The translations under genes and the position numbers were made by a program. Under the pieces are notes generated by a model. The model was not told the origin of the DNA. It did not search any database and saw only the letters and a list, made by a program, of their open reading frames with translations. DNA of 64,000 nucleotides, taken from positions 7,874,001 to 7,938,000 of the forward strand of contig NZ_CP107989.1 of the NCBI RefSeq assembly GCF_041435015.1, given 5' to 3'. Source of the DNA: Streptomyces canus. GTDB taxonomy: Bacteria > Actinomycetota > Actinomycetes > Streptomycetales > Streptomycetaceae. Shown here piece by piece: positions 15,485 through 23,363 of the stretch. The number at the start of each line of letters is the position of its first letter. Within the stretch, counting starts at the first letter, position 1.

Positions 15485-16240
15485 TCAGAAACCGTGCCTC
15501 ATGCCCCCGTCGACAGGAAGCATGACCCCCGTCAGATAAGACGCAGCCGGCGACAGCAAGAACGCGGCAGCCCGCCCGAACTCCTCCGGCGTTCCGTACC
15601 GCCGCAAGGGAATCCGGGACTCGTTCGCGGCCCGGGTGGCCTCCGGATCCGCCGACAACGCGTCCAGCTCACGCACGCGATCCGTGTCGATACGGGACGG
15701 CAGGAGCCCGACGACCCGAACCCCCCGCGGCCCCAGTTCATCCGAGAGCGACTTCGCGAACCCGGCGAGACCGGGCCGCAGTCCGTTGGAAATCGTCAGT
15801 CCCGGAATCGGTTCATGCACGGAACCGGAGAGAACGAACCCGATCACACCGCCGGCTTCCAGCTCGGCCGCAGCCGCCCGGGCCAGCCGAACCGCTCCCA
15901 GAAACACCGACTCGAACGCGGACTGCCACTGCTCGTCCGTGTTGTCGGCGACGAACCCGGGCGCAGGCCCGCCCACGCTGATCAGCACCCCGTCGAAACC
16001 GCCGAAGTTCTCCCGCGCGGCGGCGATCAGCCGCTCGGCAGCCGACGGATCGGCATTCTCGACGGCCACCCCGAAGGCGTTCGGTCCCAACTCCGCCGCC
16101 GCGGCGAGCACACGCGTCTCGTCCCGCCCGGTCACGACGACCTTCGCCCCGTCGGCGACCAGCTCGCGCGCGGCCGCGTTGCCGAGCCCCCGGGTCGCTC
16201 CGGTGACGACGTACACACGGTCCTTCAGTCCAAGATCCAT
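15485..16240 (-). CDS. SDR-family protein with altered catalytic motif
   Basis: 251-residue short-chain dehydrogenase/reductase fold. The nucleotide site is normal (VTGATRGLGNAAA near residue 13; ISVGGPAP in place of NNAG). The segment that should hold YxxxK reads SGSVHEP...TISNGLRPGLAGFAKSL: aligned on the following SL.DELG, Tyr becomes Ser and Lys becomes Arg. The C-terminus SYLTGVMLPVDGGMRHGF is standard. It probably binds NAD(P)H, but its chemistry is uncertain. It starts five bases after the GH15 stop, at the end of the symporter-sigma operon. Confidence 0.8.
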   Translation of the reverse strand: MDLGLKDRVYVVTGATRGLGNAAARELVADGAKVVVTGRDETRVLAAAAELGPNAFGVAVENADPSAAERLIAAARENFGGFDGVLISVGGPAPGFVADNTDEQWQSAFESVFLGAVRLARAAAAELEAGGVIGFVLSGSVHEPIPGLTISNGLRPGLAGFAKSLSDELGPRGVRVVGLLPSRIDTDRVRELDALSADPEATRAANESRIPLRRYGTPEEFGRAAAFLLSPAASYLTGVMLPVDGGMRHGF

Positions 16241-16245
16241 GGTTC

Positions 16246-18057
16246 CTATCCTGCCTCCTCGCCCCCGTACAGGGTGAGGGCGGTGTTCACCAGTCCGATG
16301 TGGCTGAACGCCTGCGGGAAGTTGCCGAGCTGGGCGCCGGCCACGGGGTCGTACTCCTCGGACAGCAGCCCCACGTCGTTGGCCAGCCCCAGCAGCCGTT
16401 CGAAGAGCTCCCGCGCCTCCTTCGTACGGCCCGTCATGTGGAGCGCGTCGGCGAGCCAGAACGAGCACACCAGGAAGATGCCCTCGCCGCCCGGCAGCCC
16501 GTCCACCGTCGTCTCCTCGGCGCTGTACCGCCGGACGAATCCGCCGTGGTCGAGCTCCGTGCGGATCGCGTCGACCGTGCCGACGACACGGGGGTCGTCG
16601 GGCGGAAGGAAGCCGACGCGCGGGATCAGCAGCAGGGACGCGTCGAGTGCGCGCGAGCCGTAGTACTGGGTGAAGGTGTTGCGTTGGCGGTCGTAGCCCT
16701 TCTCACAGACCTCGCGGTGCACCTCGTCGCGCAGCGCGCGCCAGCCGTCCGGGTCGCCGCTCAGATCCGGGAAGGCCTCCAGGGCGCGCACGGCGCGGTC
16801 GGCGGCGACCCACACCATGACCTTCGAGTGGACGAAGTCGCGGCGGCCGCCGCGCACCTCCCACAGTCCCTCGTCCGGCTGCCGCCACGAGGACCGGAGA
16901 AAGTCCAGCAGGACGTTCTGCAGGGACCACATGTGCGGTTTGGCGGGCAGGCCCGCCCGCCGGGCCAGCGACAGCGAGTCCATGACCTCGCCGTACACGT
17001 CCAGTTGGAGCTGCTTCACGGCCTCGTTGCCGATGCGTACCGGCGTCGAGCCGCCGAAACCGGACAGCCACGGCAGCTCGAACTCCGGCAGCCGCCGTTC
17101 TCCCGCGACGCCGTACATGATCTGGAGGTCCGCCGGGTCGCCGGCCACCGCGCGCAGCAGCCAGTCCCGCCAGGCCTCGGCCTCCTCCAGGTAGCCGCAT
17201 TGCACCAGGGCGCCCAGGGTGAGGGTGGCGTCGCGCAGCCAGCAGTAGCGGTAGTCCCAGTTGCGCACCCCGCCCATCTCCTCCGGCAGCGAGGTCGTGG
17301 CCGCCGCCACGATGCCGCCGGTCGGCCGGTAGGTGAGCGCCTTCAGGGTGATCAGGGAACGGACCACGGCGTCCCGGTGCGGACCGTCGTAGCGGCAGCG
17401 CGCCGCCCAGGCCTGCCAGTCGGCCACGCTGCTCTCCAGCGCCTCGAAGGGGTCGGTCAGCGGGGGGCGCGGCTCGTGCGAGGGGTGCCAGGTGAGGACG
17501 AAGGCGACCTTCTCGCCCTCCTCGACGGTGAACTCCGAGTGCGTCCCGAAGTGCTCGCCCCAGGTGCGTACCGGGGGCTCGCTGCGCAGCCACGTCGCGT
17601 CGGGGCCCGCGACGGCCACCCGGTGCCCGTCGGATTGGCGCATCCAGGGCACGATCGAGCCGTACTCGAAGCGCAGCCGGAGCGTGCTGCGCACGGTGAC
17701 CCGGCCGCGGAGCCCTTCCACGACGCGCACGACGTCGGGGGCCAGGTCGCGCTGGGGCATCAGGTCGGTGACGCGCACCGCTCCCTCGTCGGTCTCCCAC
17801 TCGGTGTCCAGGACGAGGGTGCCGGGGCGGTAGGCGCGCCTCGTGCACCGGTCGGCGTTCTCCGGAGCGATCCGCCAGTGCCCGTTCTCCTCGTCGCCGA
17901 GCAGCCTCGCGAAGCAGGCCCCCGAATCGAAGCGGGGCAGGCACAGCCAGTCCACCGAGCCGTCCGTGCCGACCAGGGCGGCGGTCTGTTCGTCGCCGAT
18001 GAGGGCGTAGTCCTCGATACGGGGGATCCGGGTGGCCGGTGGGGTTCGGGGGTGCAC
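16246..18057 (-). CDS. Glycoside hydrolase family 15 protein
   Basis: 603 residues, the cytosolic actinobacterial GH15 type (glucoamylase or trehalase-like), with no signal peptide. N-terminal beta-sandwich part (about 1-230: IEDYALIGDEQTAALVGTDG, DWLCLPRFDSGACFARLLG) and an (alpha/alpha)6 barrel with GVRNWDYRYCWLRDATLTL (near 250; read as two joined motifs), the first acid GLWEVRGG (near 385) and the second in LLSEEYDP (near 575). Mycobacterial relatives cleave trehalose; the substrate here is not proven. I chose the GTG at 18057, preceded by CAGGGAA; a TTG 33 bases upstream abuts the previous stop. Fourth gene of the operon led by the symporter. Confidence 0.87.
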   Translation of the reverse strand: MHPRTPPATRIPRIEDYALIGDEQTAALVGTDGSVDWLCLPRFDSGACFARLLGDEENGHWRIAPENADRCTRRAYRPGTLVLDTEWETDEGAVRVTDLMPQRDLAPDVVRVVEGLRGRVTVRSTLRLRFEYGSIVPWMRQSDGHRVAVAGPDATWLRSEPPVRTWGEHFGTHSEFTVEEGEKVAFVLTWHPSHEPRPPLTDPFEALESSVADWQAWAARCRYDGPHRDAVVRSLITLKALTYRPTGGIVAAATTSLPEEMGGVRNWDYRYCWLRDATLTLGALVQCGYLEEAEAWRDWLLRAVAGDPADLQIMYGVAGERRLPEFELPWLSGFGGSTPVRIGNEAVKQLQLDVYGEVMDSLSLARRAGLPAKPHMWSLQNVLLDFLRSSWRQPDEGLWEVRGGRRDFVHSKVMVWVAADRAVRALEAFPDLSGDPDGWRALRDEVHREVCEKGYDRQRNTFTQYYGSRALDASLLLIPRVGFLPPDDPRVVGTVDAIRTELDHGGFVRRYSAEETTVDGLPGGEGIFLVCSFWLADALHMTGRTKEARELFERLLGLANDVGLLSEEYDPVAGAQLGNFPQAFSHIGLVNTALTLYGGEEAG

Positions 18058-18090
18058 GGAGTGCGGGTTCCCTGCTGGTCGTGCGGGCAA

Positions 18091-18393
18091 TCAGGGGTGC
18101 GGCCGGGGGAGTGACGCCGTCGTGCCGGAGAAGATCACCCCCGGGTGGGCCGGAGTCTGGTTCAGCACCCACAGACCGATCAGCGTCGCCAGCGCGAACA
18201 CGACCGCGATGAGGACGGCGAGGACGAGCCGGCGGCGGCGCTCGCGGCGCAGCCACTCGCCGCGTGCCGTGCGGTAGGCGTCGGGGGCCGCGTGCACCCC
18301 GCCCGCCAGCGCGGCCAGGGCCTCCTGCAGCTCGCGCTCGGTGCTGCGGTCCGGACCGGTGCCACGTGACTCGGTCGCGTCTCGATGCGTCAT
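18091..18393 (-). CDS. Small one-span membrane protein after sigma gene
   Basis: 100 residues: a polar, charged N-terminal half (1-55), an RRERRRRLVLAVLIAVVFAL membrane entry and one span (about 58-80), and a short outer tail. The ATG overlaps the sigma factor stop (ATGA). An operon partner of this kind is often an anti-sigma or sensor, but there is no zinc-binding HxxxCxxC motif, so the role is inferred from context only. Confidence 0.75.
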   Translation of the reverse strand: MTHRDATESRGTGPDRSTERELQEALAALAGGVHAAPDAYRTARGEWLRRERRRRLVLAVLIAVVFALATLIGLWVLNQTPAHPGVIFSGTTASLPRPHP

Positions 18394-18959
18394 CGCCGGG
18401 CCTCCATCGCCTGGGTCAGGGCGGCCAGGCCGCGTGCCGTGTGGGTCTTGACGGAGCCGCAGGAGATGCCCATCGCCGAGGCGATCTCGCTCTCCTTCAG
18501 CCCGAGCCAGTGCCTGAGCACCAGCGCCTCGCGCTGCCGGGCGGGCAGTCGCTGGAGCGCGTCGATGAGGACGCGCTGGTCGTCGTGGAGGAGCGCGGTG
18601 CTCTCGGCGGAGGCGACGAGCTCGTCCAGCGGGGCCGGGGGGTTCTCGACGTGCTTGCGCGCGACCTGGAGGTGCCGTATCCGCATCCGCGTCAGATTGC
18701 AGACCGTGGAGCGCAGATAGGCCTCCGCGGCCTCGGTGTCCCGCAGACGCCGCCACTTCCGGTAGATCTGGTAGTACGCCTCGGCGACCACGTTCTCCGG
18801 GTCGTCGGCGCCGAGCAGCACGGCGAGGCGGAGCATCGAGGCGTAGTGCAGCTCGAAAAGGCGGGCCACACCGGCCTCGCGCTCCAGTTCGGCCGGGTCG
18901 GCCGCCGCGGGGGCGAGCGGGAGGGGCCCGGGGGTGCCGTGTCTCAGATGCTGTTTCAC
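18390..18959 (-). CDS. ECF (SigE-family) RNA polymerase sigma factor
   Basis: 189 residues. Region 2 runs from FELHYASMLRLAVLLGADDP to RSTVCNLTRMRIR (about 30-95). Region 4 is LPARQREALVLRHWLGLKES followed by EIASAMGISCGSVKTHTARG, the promoter -35 binding helix pair (about 135-185). There is no SnoaL-type C-terminal extension. GTG start overlaps the symporter stop in GTGA, so it is made in step with the transporter. Targets are unknown. Direct coupling of a sigma factor to a solute transporter suggests that uptake, or the state of the transporter, drives its activity (inference). Confidence 0.9.
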   Translation of the reverse strand: MKQHLRHGTPGPLPLAPAAADPAELEREAGVARLFELHYASMLRLAVLLGADDPENVVAEAYYQIYRKWRRLRDTEAAEAYLRSTVCNLTRMRIRHLQVARKHVENPPAPLDELVASAESTALLHDDQRVLIDALQRLPARQREALVLRHWLGLKESEIASAMGISCGSVKTHTARGLAALTQAMEARR

Positions 18960-20488
18960 GGGTTGTTCGCTCCCGTCTCGGGGCGCCGCCTGACGGTCAG
19001 GCGCGACGGTAGGTCGGTCAGGTCGGCGCCGCGCGGGACGCCGAGCCGTTCGAGGGCCGCGGTTCCGGCCAGGGCGACGGTCAGGTTGAGCAGAAGGGCG
19101 ACGAGACCGGCGTAGATCTGGAAGGGTCCGCTGCCGAGCGACGAGAATCCCTCGCGGACCACGAGGAAGGTGCCGGCCAGCATGCCCGCGCCCCACCCGG
19201 CGAGCAGCGCCCGCGGATGCAGCCGCCCGGTGAACAGGCCCACGGCGACGGCCGGGAAGATCTGCAGGATCCAGACCCCGCCGAGGAGTTGGAGGTTGAC
19301 GGCGTCCTGGTCGCGCAGCCCGAACACGAACGCCACCGCGCCCACCTTCGCGGTCAGCGACACCGCCTTGGCGATCCGCACCTGCCGTTTGGGCGTGGCC
19401 GTCGGGTGCACGTACTCGACGTAGACGTTGCGCACGAAACTGGTGGCCGCTGCTATCGACATGACCGCGGCCGGGACCAGCGCCCCCACGGTGATCGCGC
19501 CGAACACCAGCCCGGCCAGCGGCCCCGGCATCAACCGGTCCACCAGCATCGGTACGGCCGTCTCGGCGCCGCCCTCCGGTGCCCGCACCCCGGCCGCGAG
19601 TGCCGCGATGCCCAGGAACCCGAAGAGCGCGAGCAGCCCCGTCCAGGCGGGCAGGGCCACGACGACCTTGCGCAGGGTGCGCGGGCTGTCGGCGGCGAAA
19701 CCCGCAGTCAGGACGTGCGGGTACATCAGCAGGGCGAGGGCGGAGCCGAGGGCGAGGGTGGCGTAGGCGGGCTGCTGCTGCGGGGAGAGGAGCAGGGCGG
19801 GTCCGCCCAGTCGCTCGGCGGCCCCGTCGAACACCGCGCCAGGACCGCCGAGCCGTTCCAGGACCAGCCAGGTGACGGCGGTGAGCGAGACGAAGACGGC
19901 GACCGCCTTGAGCGCGGAGATCACGGTGGGCGCCCGCAGCCCGTGCCGGTAGGTGGCCACCGCGAGGCCCGCGAACAGCGCCACCATCACCAGGTCACCG
20001 GTCGCGCCCCGCGGATACACGCCCCCCGCGGTCAGCACCGCCCGTATCCCGAGCAGTTGCAGCGCCAGGTACGGCATCGTCGCGAGGATCCCGGTCAGCG
20101 CGACCACCAGGGCCAGCGGCGGCGAACCGTAGCGTCCGCGCACGAAGTCGGCGGCGGTGATGTAGCCGTGCCGGCGGGCCACCTCGCCCAGGCGGCTGAG
20201 CAGCACGAAGGCGATCGGGCACACGATCACCGTGTACGGCACCGCGAAGAAGGCGGCCGCGCCGTTGCCGTACGCCAGTCCCGGTACGGCGGTGAAGGTG
20301 TACGCCGTGAAGATCGTGCCGCCGAGCAGCAGCCAGGTCCACACCGGCCCGAGACTGCGGTCGGCCAGCGCCCAGCCCTCCAGGGACGGCAGCCGGTCGC
20401 TGGGACGCAGGCGGCGCGCGGTCACGGCGAGCAGCGACGCTCCGCCGATCACGGCGAGGAACGTCGCGGTCATGGCGCTGTCGGCCAT
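18956..20488 (-). CDS. Sodium:solute symporter (SSS family)
   Basis: 510 residues, about 13 membrane spans, of the family that includes ActP, MctP and PanF. Visible family segments are WALADRSLGPVWTWLLLGGT (about 35-54), FTAVPGLAYGNG, ITAADFVRGRYG (a near-invariant block, about 105) and the later AAVMSIAAATSFVRNVYVEY (about 345-365). It starts at ATG 20488 with AAGGACGG upstream. A DUF3311 gene, usually the partner of MctP-like symporters, lies divergently 179 bases away. The substrate is probably a monocarboxylate such as pyruvate, lactate or acetate (family inference). The stop codon overlaps the sigma factor start. Confidence 0.9.
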   Translation of the reverse strand: MADSAMTATFLAVIGGASLLAVTARRLRPSDRLPSLEGWALADRSLGPVWTWLLLGGTIFTAYTFTAVPGLAYGNGAAAFFAVPYTVIVCPIAFVLLSRLGEVARRHGYITAADFVRGRYGSPPLALVVALTGILATMPYLALQLLGIRAVLTAGGVYPRGATGDLVMVALFAGLAVATYRHGLRAPTVISALKAVAVFVSLTAVTWLVLERLGGPGAVFDGAAERLGGPALLLSPQQQPAYATLALGSALALLMYPHVLTAGFAADSPRTLRKVVVALPAWTGLLALFGFLGIAALAAGVRAPEGGAETAVPMLVDRLMPGPLAGLVFGAITVGALVPAAVMSIAAATSFVRNVYVEYVHPTATPKRQVRIAKAVSLTAKVGAVAFVFGLRDQDAVNLQLLGGVWILQIFPAVAVGLFTGRLHPRALLAGWGAGMLAGTFLVVREGFSSLGSGPFQIYAGLVALLLNLTVALAGTAALERLGVPRGADLTDLPSRLTVRRRPETGANNP

Positions 20489-20529
20489 GGTCACCGTCCT
20501 TGGTGTGCCCGCAGGTATGGCTGGACCCT

Positions 20530-20546
20530 CGCGCAAGAGTTGCGCG
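20530..20546. promoter_or_regulatory. Palindromic operator candidate 1, symporter side
   Basis: Perfect inverted repeat CGCGCAAGAGTTGCGCG (7-base arms, 3-base centre), 42 bases upstream of the symporter ATG. Its core GCAAGAGTTGC recurs inverted at 20622-20632. Probably bound by one dimeric regulator acting on both divergent promoters. Confidence 0.5.
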
Positions 20547-20621
20547 GGCGGCCGGTTCGGAGGACAGGGAACCGGCGGGATATCTTCTGGACATTCGCTG
20601 TCAACCGTCTGCGACGGGTGG

Positions 20622-20632
20622 GCAACTCTTGC
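20622..20632. promoter_or_regulatory. Palindromic operator candidate 2, DUF3311 side
   Basis: GCAACTCTTGC is the exact reverse complement of the core at 20533-20543 and lies 36 bases before the DUF3311 ATG. The centres of the two sites are 89 bases apart. Confidence 0.5.
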
Positions 20633-20667
20633 ACAGACCCACAGCGATGGGGAGAGGAGCGCAGGTC

Positions 20668-20883
20668 ATGGCACGGACCGGTCATCACCGGCTACGGCGC
20701 GTCGCGATCGCCGTACTGCTTCTCGCACCCACCGCGGGACTGCTGTGGGTTCCGATGTACGCCGGAGCGGAGCCGCGCCTGGCGGGCACGCCGTTCTTCT
20801 ACTGGTACCAGCTCGCCTGGGTGCCGGGGTGCGGTCTGTGCCTGCTCGCCGCGTACGCGCTGACGGACCGACATCGCCGCTGA
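20668..20883 (+). CDS. DUF3311 small membrane protein
   Basis: 71 residues, two spans (about 9-28 and 45-63) around TPFFYWYQLAWVPGCGL, the DUF3311 pattern. Such proteins usually sit directly beside an SSS symporter gene and are thought to be its small subunit. Here the symporter is divergent and cstA follows 61 bases downstream, so it may serve either. ATG start with GGGGAGAGGAG upstream. Confidence 0.85.
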   Translation: MARTGHHRLRRVAIAVLLLAPTAGLLWVPMYAGAEPRLAGTPFFYWYQLAWVPGCGLCLLAAYALTDRHRR

Positions 20884-20891
20884 GTCTCTCT

Positions 20892-20919
20892 CCGCCTTTC
20901 CCGTTCCGCCTTTCCCGTT
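20892..20919 (+). repeat. 14-base direct repeat in the cstA leader
   Basis: Two exact head-to-tail copies of CCGCCTTTCCCGTT, followed by a degenerate third (CCACCGTTTCC), directly upstream of the cstA ribosome site. The function is unknown; it could be a pyrimidine-rich regulatory or RNA-binding stretch. Confidence 0.5.
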
Positions 20920-20944
20920 CCACCGTTTCCGGTGAGGAGCCGCC

Positions 20945-23095
20945 ATGCCTGAAACCGTCCTTCAGCCTGCCCTCGAGGCGCCTGAAAAGTCACGTATGTC
21001 ACCTCGGTCGATCCTGCTGTGGGCCGTCGTCGCGCTGCTCGGCGCGGTCGCCTGGGGCGTGCTCGCGCTGGCCCGGGGCGAGAAGATCTCCGCGGTCTGG
21101 CTGGTCGTCGCCGCCCTCGGCTCGTACGCGATCGCCTACCGCTTCTACTCCCGCTTCATCGCCCGCCGGGTCCTGAAGCCGGACGACCGTCGCGCCACTC
21201 CGGCCGAACGGCTGGAGGACGGCGTCGACTTCCAGCCCACCGACAAGCGGGTGCTCCTCGGCCACCACTTCGCGGCCATCGCGGGCGCCGGACCGCTGGT
21301 CGGCCCGGTGCTGGCGGCCCAGATGGGATATCTGCCCGGCACGCTGTGGATCGTCGCCGGAGTGATCTTCGCGGGGGCCGTACAGGACATGGTCGTGCTG
21401 TTCCTGTCCATGCGGCGGGACGGCACGTCGCTCGGGCAGATGGCCCGGGACGAGATCGGCAAGGCGGGCGGCGCGGCCGCGCTGATCGCGGTCTTCGCCA
21501 TCATGATCATCCTGCTGGGCGTGCTGGCCCTGGTCGTGGTCAACGCCCTCGCGCACTCCCCGTGGGGCACCTTCTCCGTCGCCATGACCATCCCGATCGC
21601 CCTGTTCATGGGCTTCTGGATGCACCGCATCCGCCCCGGCCGGGTCGTGGAGACCAGCTTCATCGGCGTCGCGCTGCTGCTGCTCGCGATCGTCGGCGGC
21701 AGCTGGGTCCAGAACTCCTCGCTGGCCTCCACCTTCACGCTGAGCCCGACGACCCTGGTCTTCTGCCTGGTCGGCTACGGCTTCGTGGCGTCGGTCCTCC
21801 CGGTCTGGATGCTCCTGGCCCCCCGCGACTACCTCTCCACCTTCATGAAGATCGGCACCATCGCGCTGCTGGCCGTGGGTGTCGTGGTCGCCGCCCCGGT
21901 GCTGCGCGCGGACGCGGTGAGCGACTTCGCCACATCGGGCGCGGGGCCGGTGTTCGCGGGGTCCCTGTTCCCCTTCCTGTTCATCACCATCGCCTGTGGG
22001 GCCTTGTCCGGCTTCCACGCGCTGGTCTCCTCCGGTACGACGCCGAAGCTCATCGAGAAGGAGTCGCAGGTCCGTCTCATCGGTTACGGCGCCATGCTGA
22101 TGGAGTCGTTCGTCGCGATCATGGCGCTGATCGCGGCGGCGACCCTGGAGCCCGGCCTGTACTACGCGATGAACGCCCCGGGGGGACTGCTGGGCGCGAC
22201 AGCCGAGTCGGCCTCGCACGCGGTGGCGGGCCTCGGCTTCACCATCACACCCGACCAGCTGACCCAGGCCGCCAAGGCGGTCGAGGAACAGTCGCTGATC
22301 GCCCGGTCCGGAGGCGCCCCGACCCTCGCGGTCGGCATGTCGGAGATCTTCTCCGGGGTGTTCGGCGGTACCGCCATGAAGGCCTTCTGGTACCACTTCG
22401 CGATCATGTTCGAGGCGCTGTTCATCCTGACGACGGTGGACGCGGGTACCCGGGTCGGCCGCTTCATGCTCCAGGACATGCTCGGCAACGTGTGGAAGCC
22501 GGTCGGCCGGGTCAACTGGAAGCCGGGCATCTGGCTGTGCAGTGCTCTGGTGGTGGCGGCCTGGGGTTACTTCCTCTACACCGGAGCCACCGACCCCCTG
22601 GGCGGAATCAACCAGCTCTTCCCGCTCTTCGGCATCGCGAACCAGTTGCTGGCCGCGATCGCGCTGGCCGTGTGCACCACCGTCCTCGTCAAGTCCGGGA
22701 AGCTGCGCTGGGCGTGGGTCACCGGGGTCCCGCTGGCCTGGGTGGTCGCGATCACGTTCACCGCGGGCTGGCAGAAGATCTTCTCCGACGACCCGCGGGT
22801 CGGGTTCTTCGCCCAGCGGGCCAAGTACGCGGACGGCATCGACGCGGGCCAGGTGCTCCCGCCCGCCAAGACGCTCGACGACATGCACACGGTGGTCACC
22901 AACTCCACGGTCGACGGGGTGCTGATCGCCGCGTTCCTGCTGCTGGTCGCGGTCGTGATCGTCAACGCGGCGGTGGTGTGCGTGCGGGCTCTCCGGGCGC
23001 CGGGCGCGTCGCCGACCACCGAGGCGCCGTATGTCGAGTCGCGGATCGACGTGCCCGAGCAGGCCGGTGAGGAGCTCGTGGGAGTGCGCTCGTGA
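20945..23095 (+). CDS. cstA: Carbon starvation protein A, pyruvate/peptide transporter
   Basis: 716 residues with about 18 membrane spans. CstA/BtsT family hallmarks are KRVLLGHHFAAIAGAGPLVG (residues ~97-116), AAQMGYLPGTLWIV, GAVQDMVVLFLSMRR and ITIACGALSGFHALVSSGTT (about 340-360). In enterobacteria the family imports pyruvate with protons, and earlier work linked it to peptide uptake. GGTGAGGAG precedes the ATG. The GTGA overlap with ybdD downstream is the usual arrangement. It is likely induced when preferred carbon is scarce. Confidence 0.95.
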   Translation: MPETVLQPALEAPEKSRMSPRSILLWAVVALLGAVAWGVLALARGEKISAVWLVVAALGSYAIAYRFYSRFIARRVLKPDDRRATPAERLEDGVDFQPTDKRVLLGHHFAAIAGAGPLVGPVLAAQMGYLPGTLWIVAGVIFAGAVQDMVVLFLSMRRDGTSLGQMARDEIGKAGGAAALIAVFAIMIILLGVLALVVVNALAHSPWGTFSVAMTIPIALFMGFWMHRIRPGRVVETSFIGVALLLLAIVGGSWVQNSSLASTFTLSPTTLVFCLVGYGFVASVLPVWMLLAPRDYLSTFMKIGTIALLAVGVVVAAPVLRADAVSDFATSGAGPVFAGSLFPFLFITIACGALSGFHALVSSGTTPKLIEKESQVRLIGYGAMLMESFVAIMALIAAATLEPGLYYAMNAPGGLLGATAESASHAVAGLGFTITPDQLTQAAKAVEEQSLIARSGGAPTLAVGMSEIFSGVFGGTAMKAFWYHFAIMFEALFILTTVDAGTRVGRFMLQDMLGNVWKPVGRVNWKPGIWLCSALVVAAWGYFLYTGATDPLGGINQLFPLFGIANQLLAAIALAVCTTVLVKSGKLRWAWVTGVPLAWVVAITFTAGWQKIFSDDPRVGFFAQRAKYADGIDAGQVLPPAKTLDDMHTVVTNSTVDGVLIAAFLLLVAVVIVNAAVVCVRALRAPGASPTTEAPYVESRIDVPEQAGEELVGVRS

Positions 23096-23292
23096 CGGTG
23101 ACCGTGACAGCGCGGCGGTGGGCGCGGGCCGTCCGGTGGTACCTGCGGGAGCTGACCGGGGAGGCGGAGTACGACCGCTACCGCGAGCGGCATCTGCGCC
23201 ACCATCCGCTCGCGCCGGTACCGACCCGACGGGAGTACGAGGTGCTGCGCAGCCGGCACCGGGAGGCTCACCCGCAGGGGCGGTGCTGCTGA
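23092..23292 (+). CDS. ybdD: YbdD/YjiX family small protein, CstA partner
   Basis: 66 residues, basic, with WYLRELTGEAEYDRYRERHL and PVPTRREYEVLR, the DUF466 pattern. It is nearly always encoded right after CstA-type transporters, and in E. coli the homologue is needed for pyruvate uptake. GTG start overlaps the cstA stop. It ends in two Cys. Confidence 0.9.
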   Translation: MTVTVTARRWARAVRWYLRELTGEAEYDRYRERHLRHHPLAPVPTRREYEVLRSRHREAHPQGRCC

Positions 23293-23363
23293 CGCCGCCG
23301 TCGTGGACCACGGGGCGGGCGCACCGCCCGCCCCGTACGCCCCACTCACCTTTCGGGACCGAG

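Noticed and set aside
16246..18090. TTG start for the GH15 gene that abuts the previous stop
   Set aside because: No ribosome site in front of it, whereas the GTG at 18057 has CAGGGAA at a good distance and gives a normal N-terminus.
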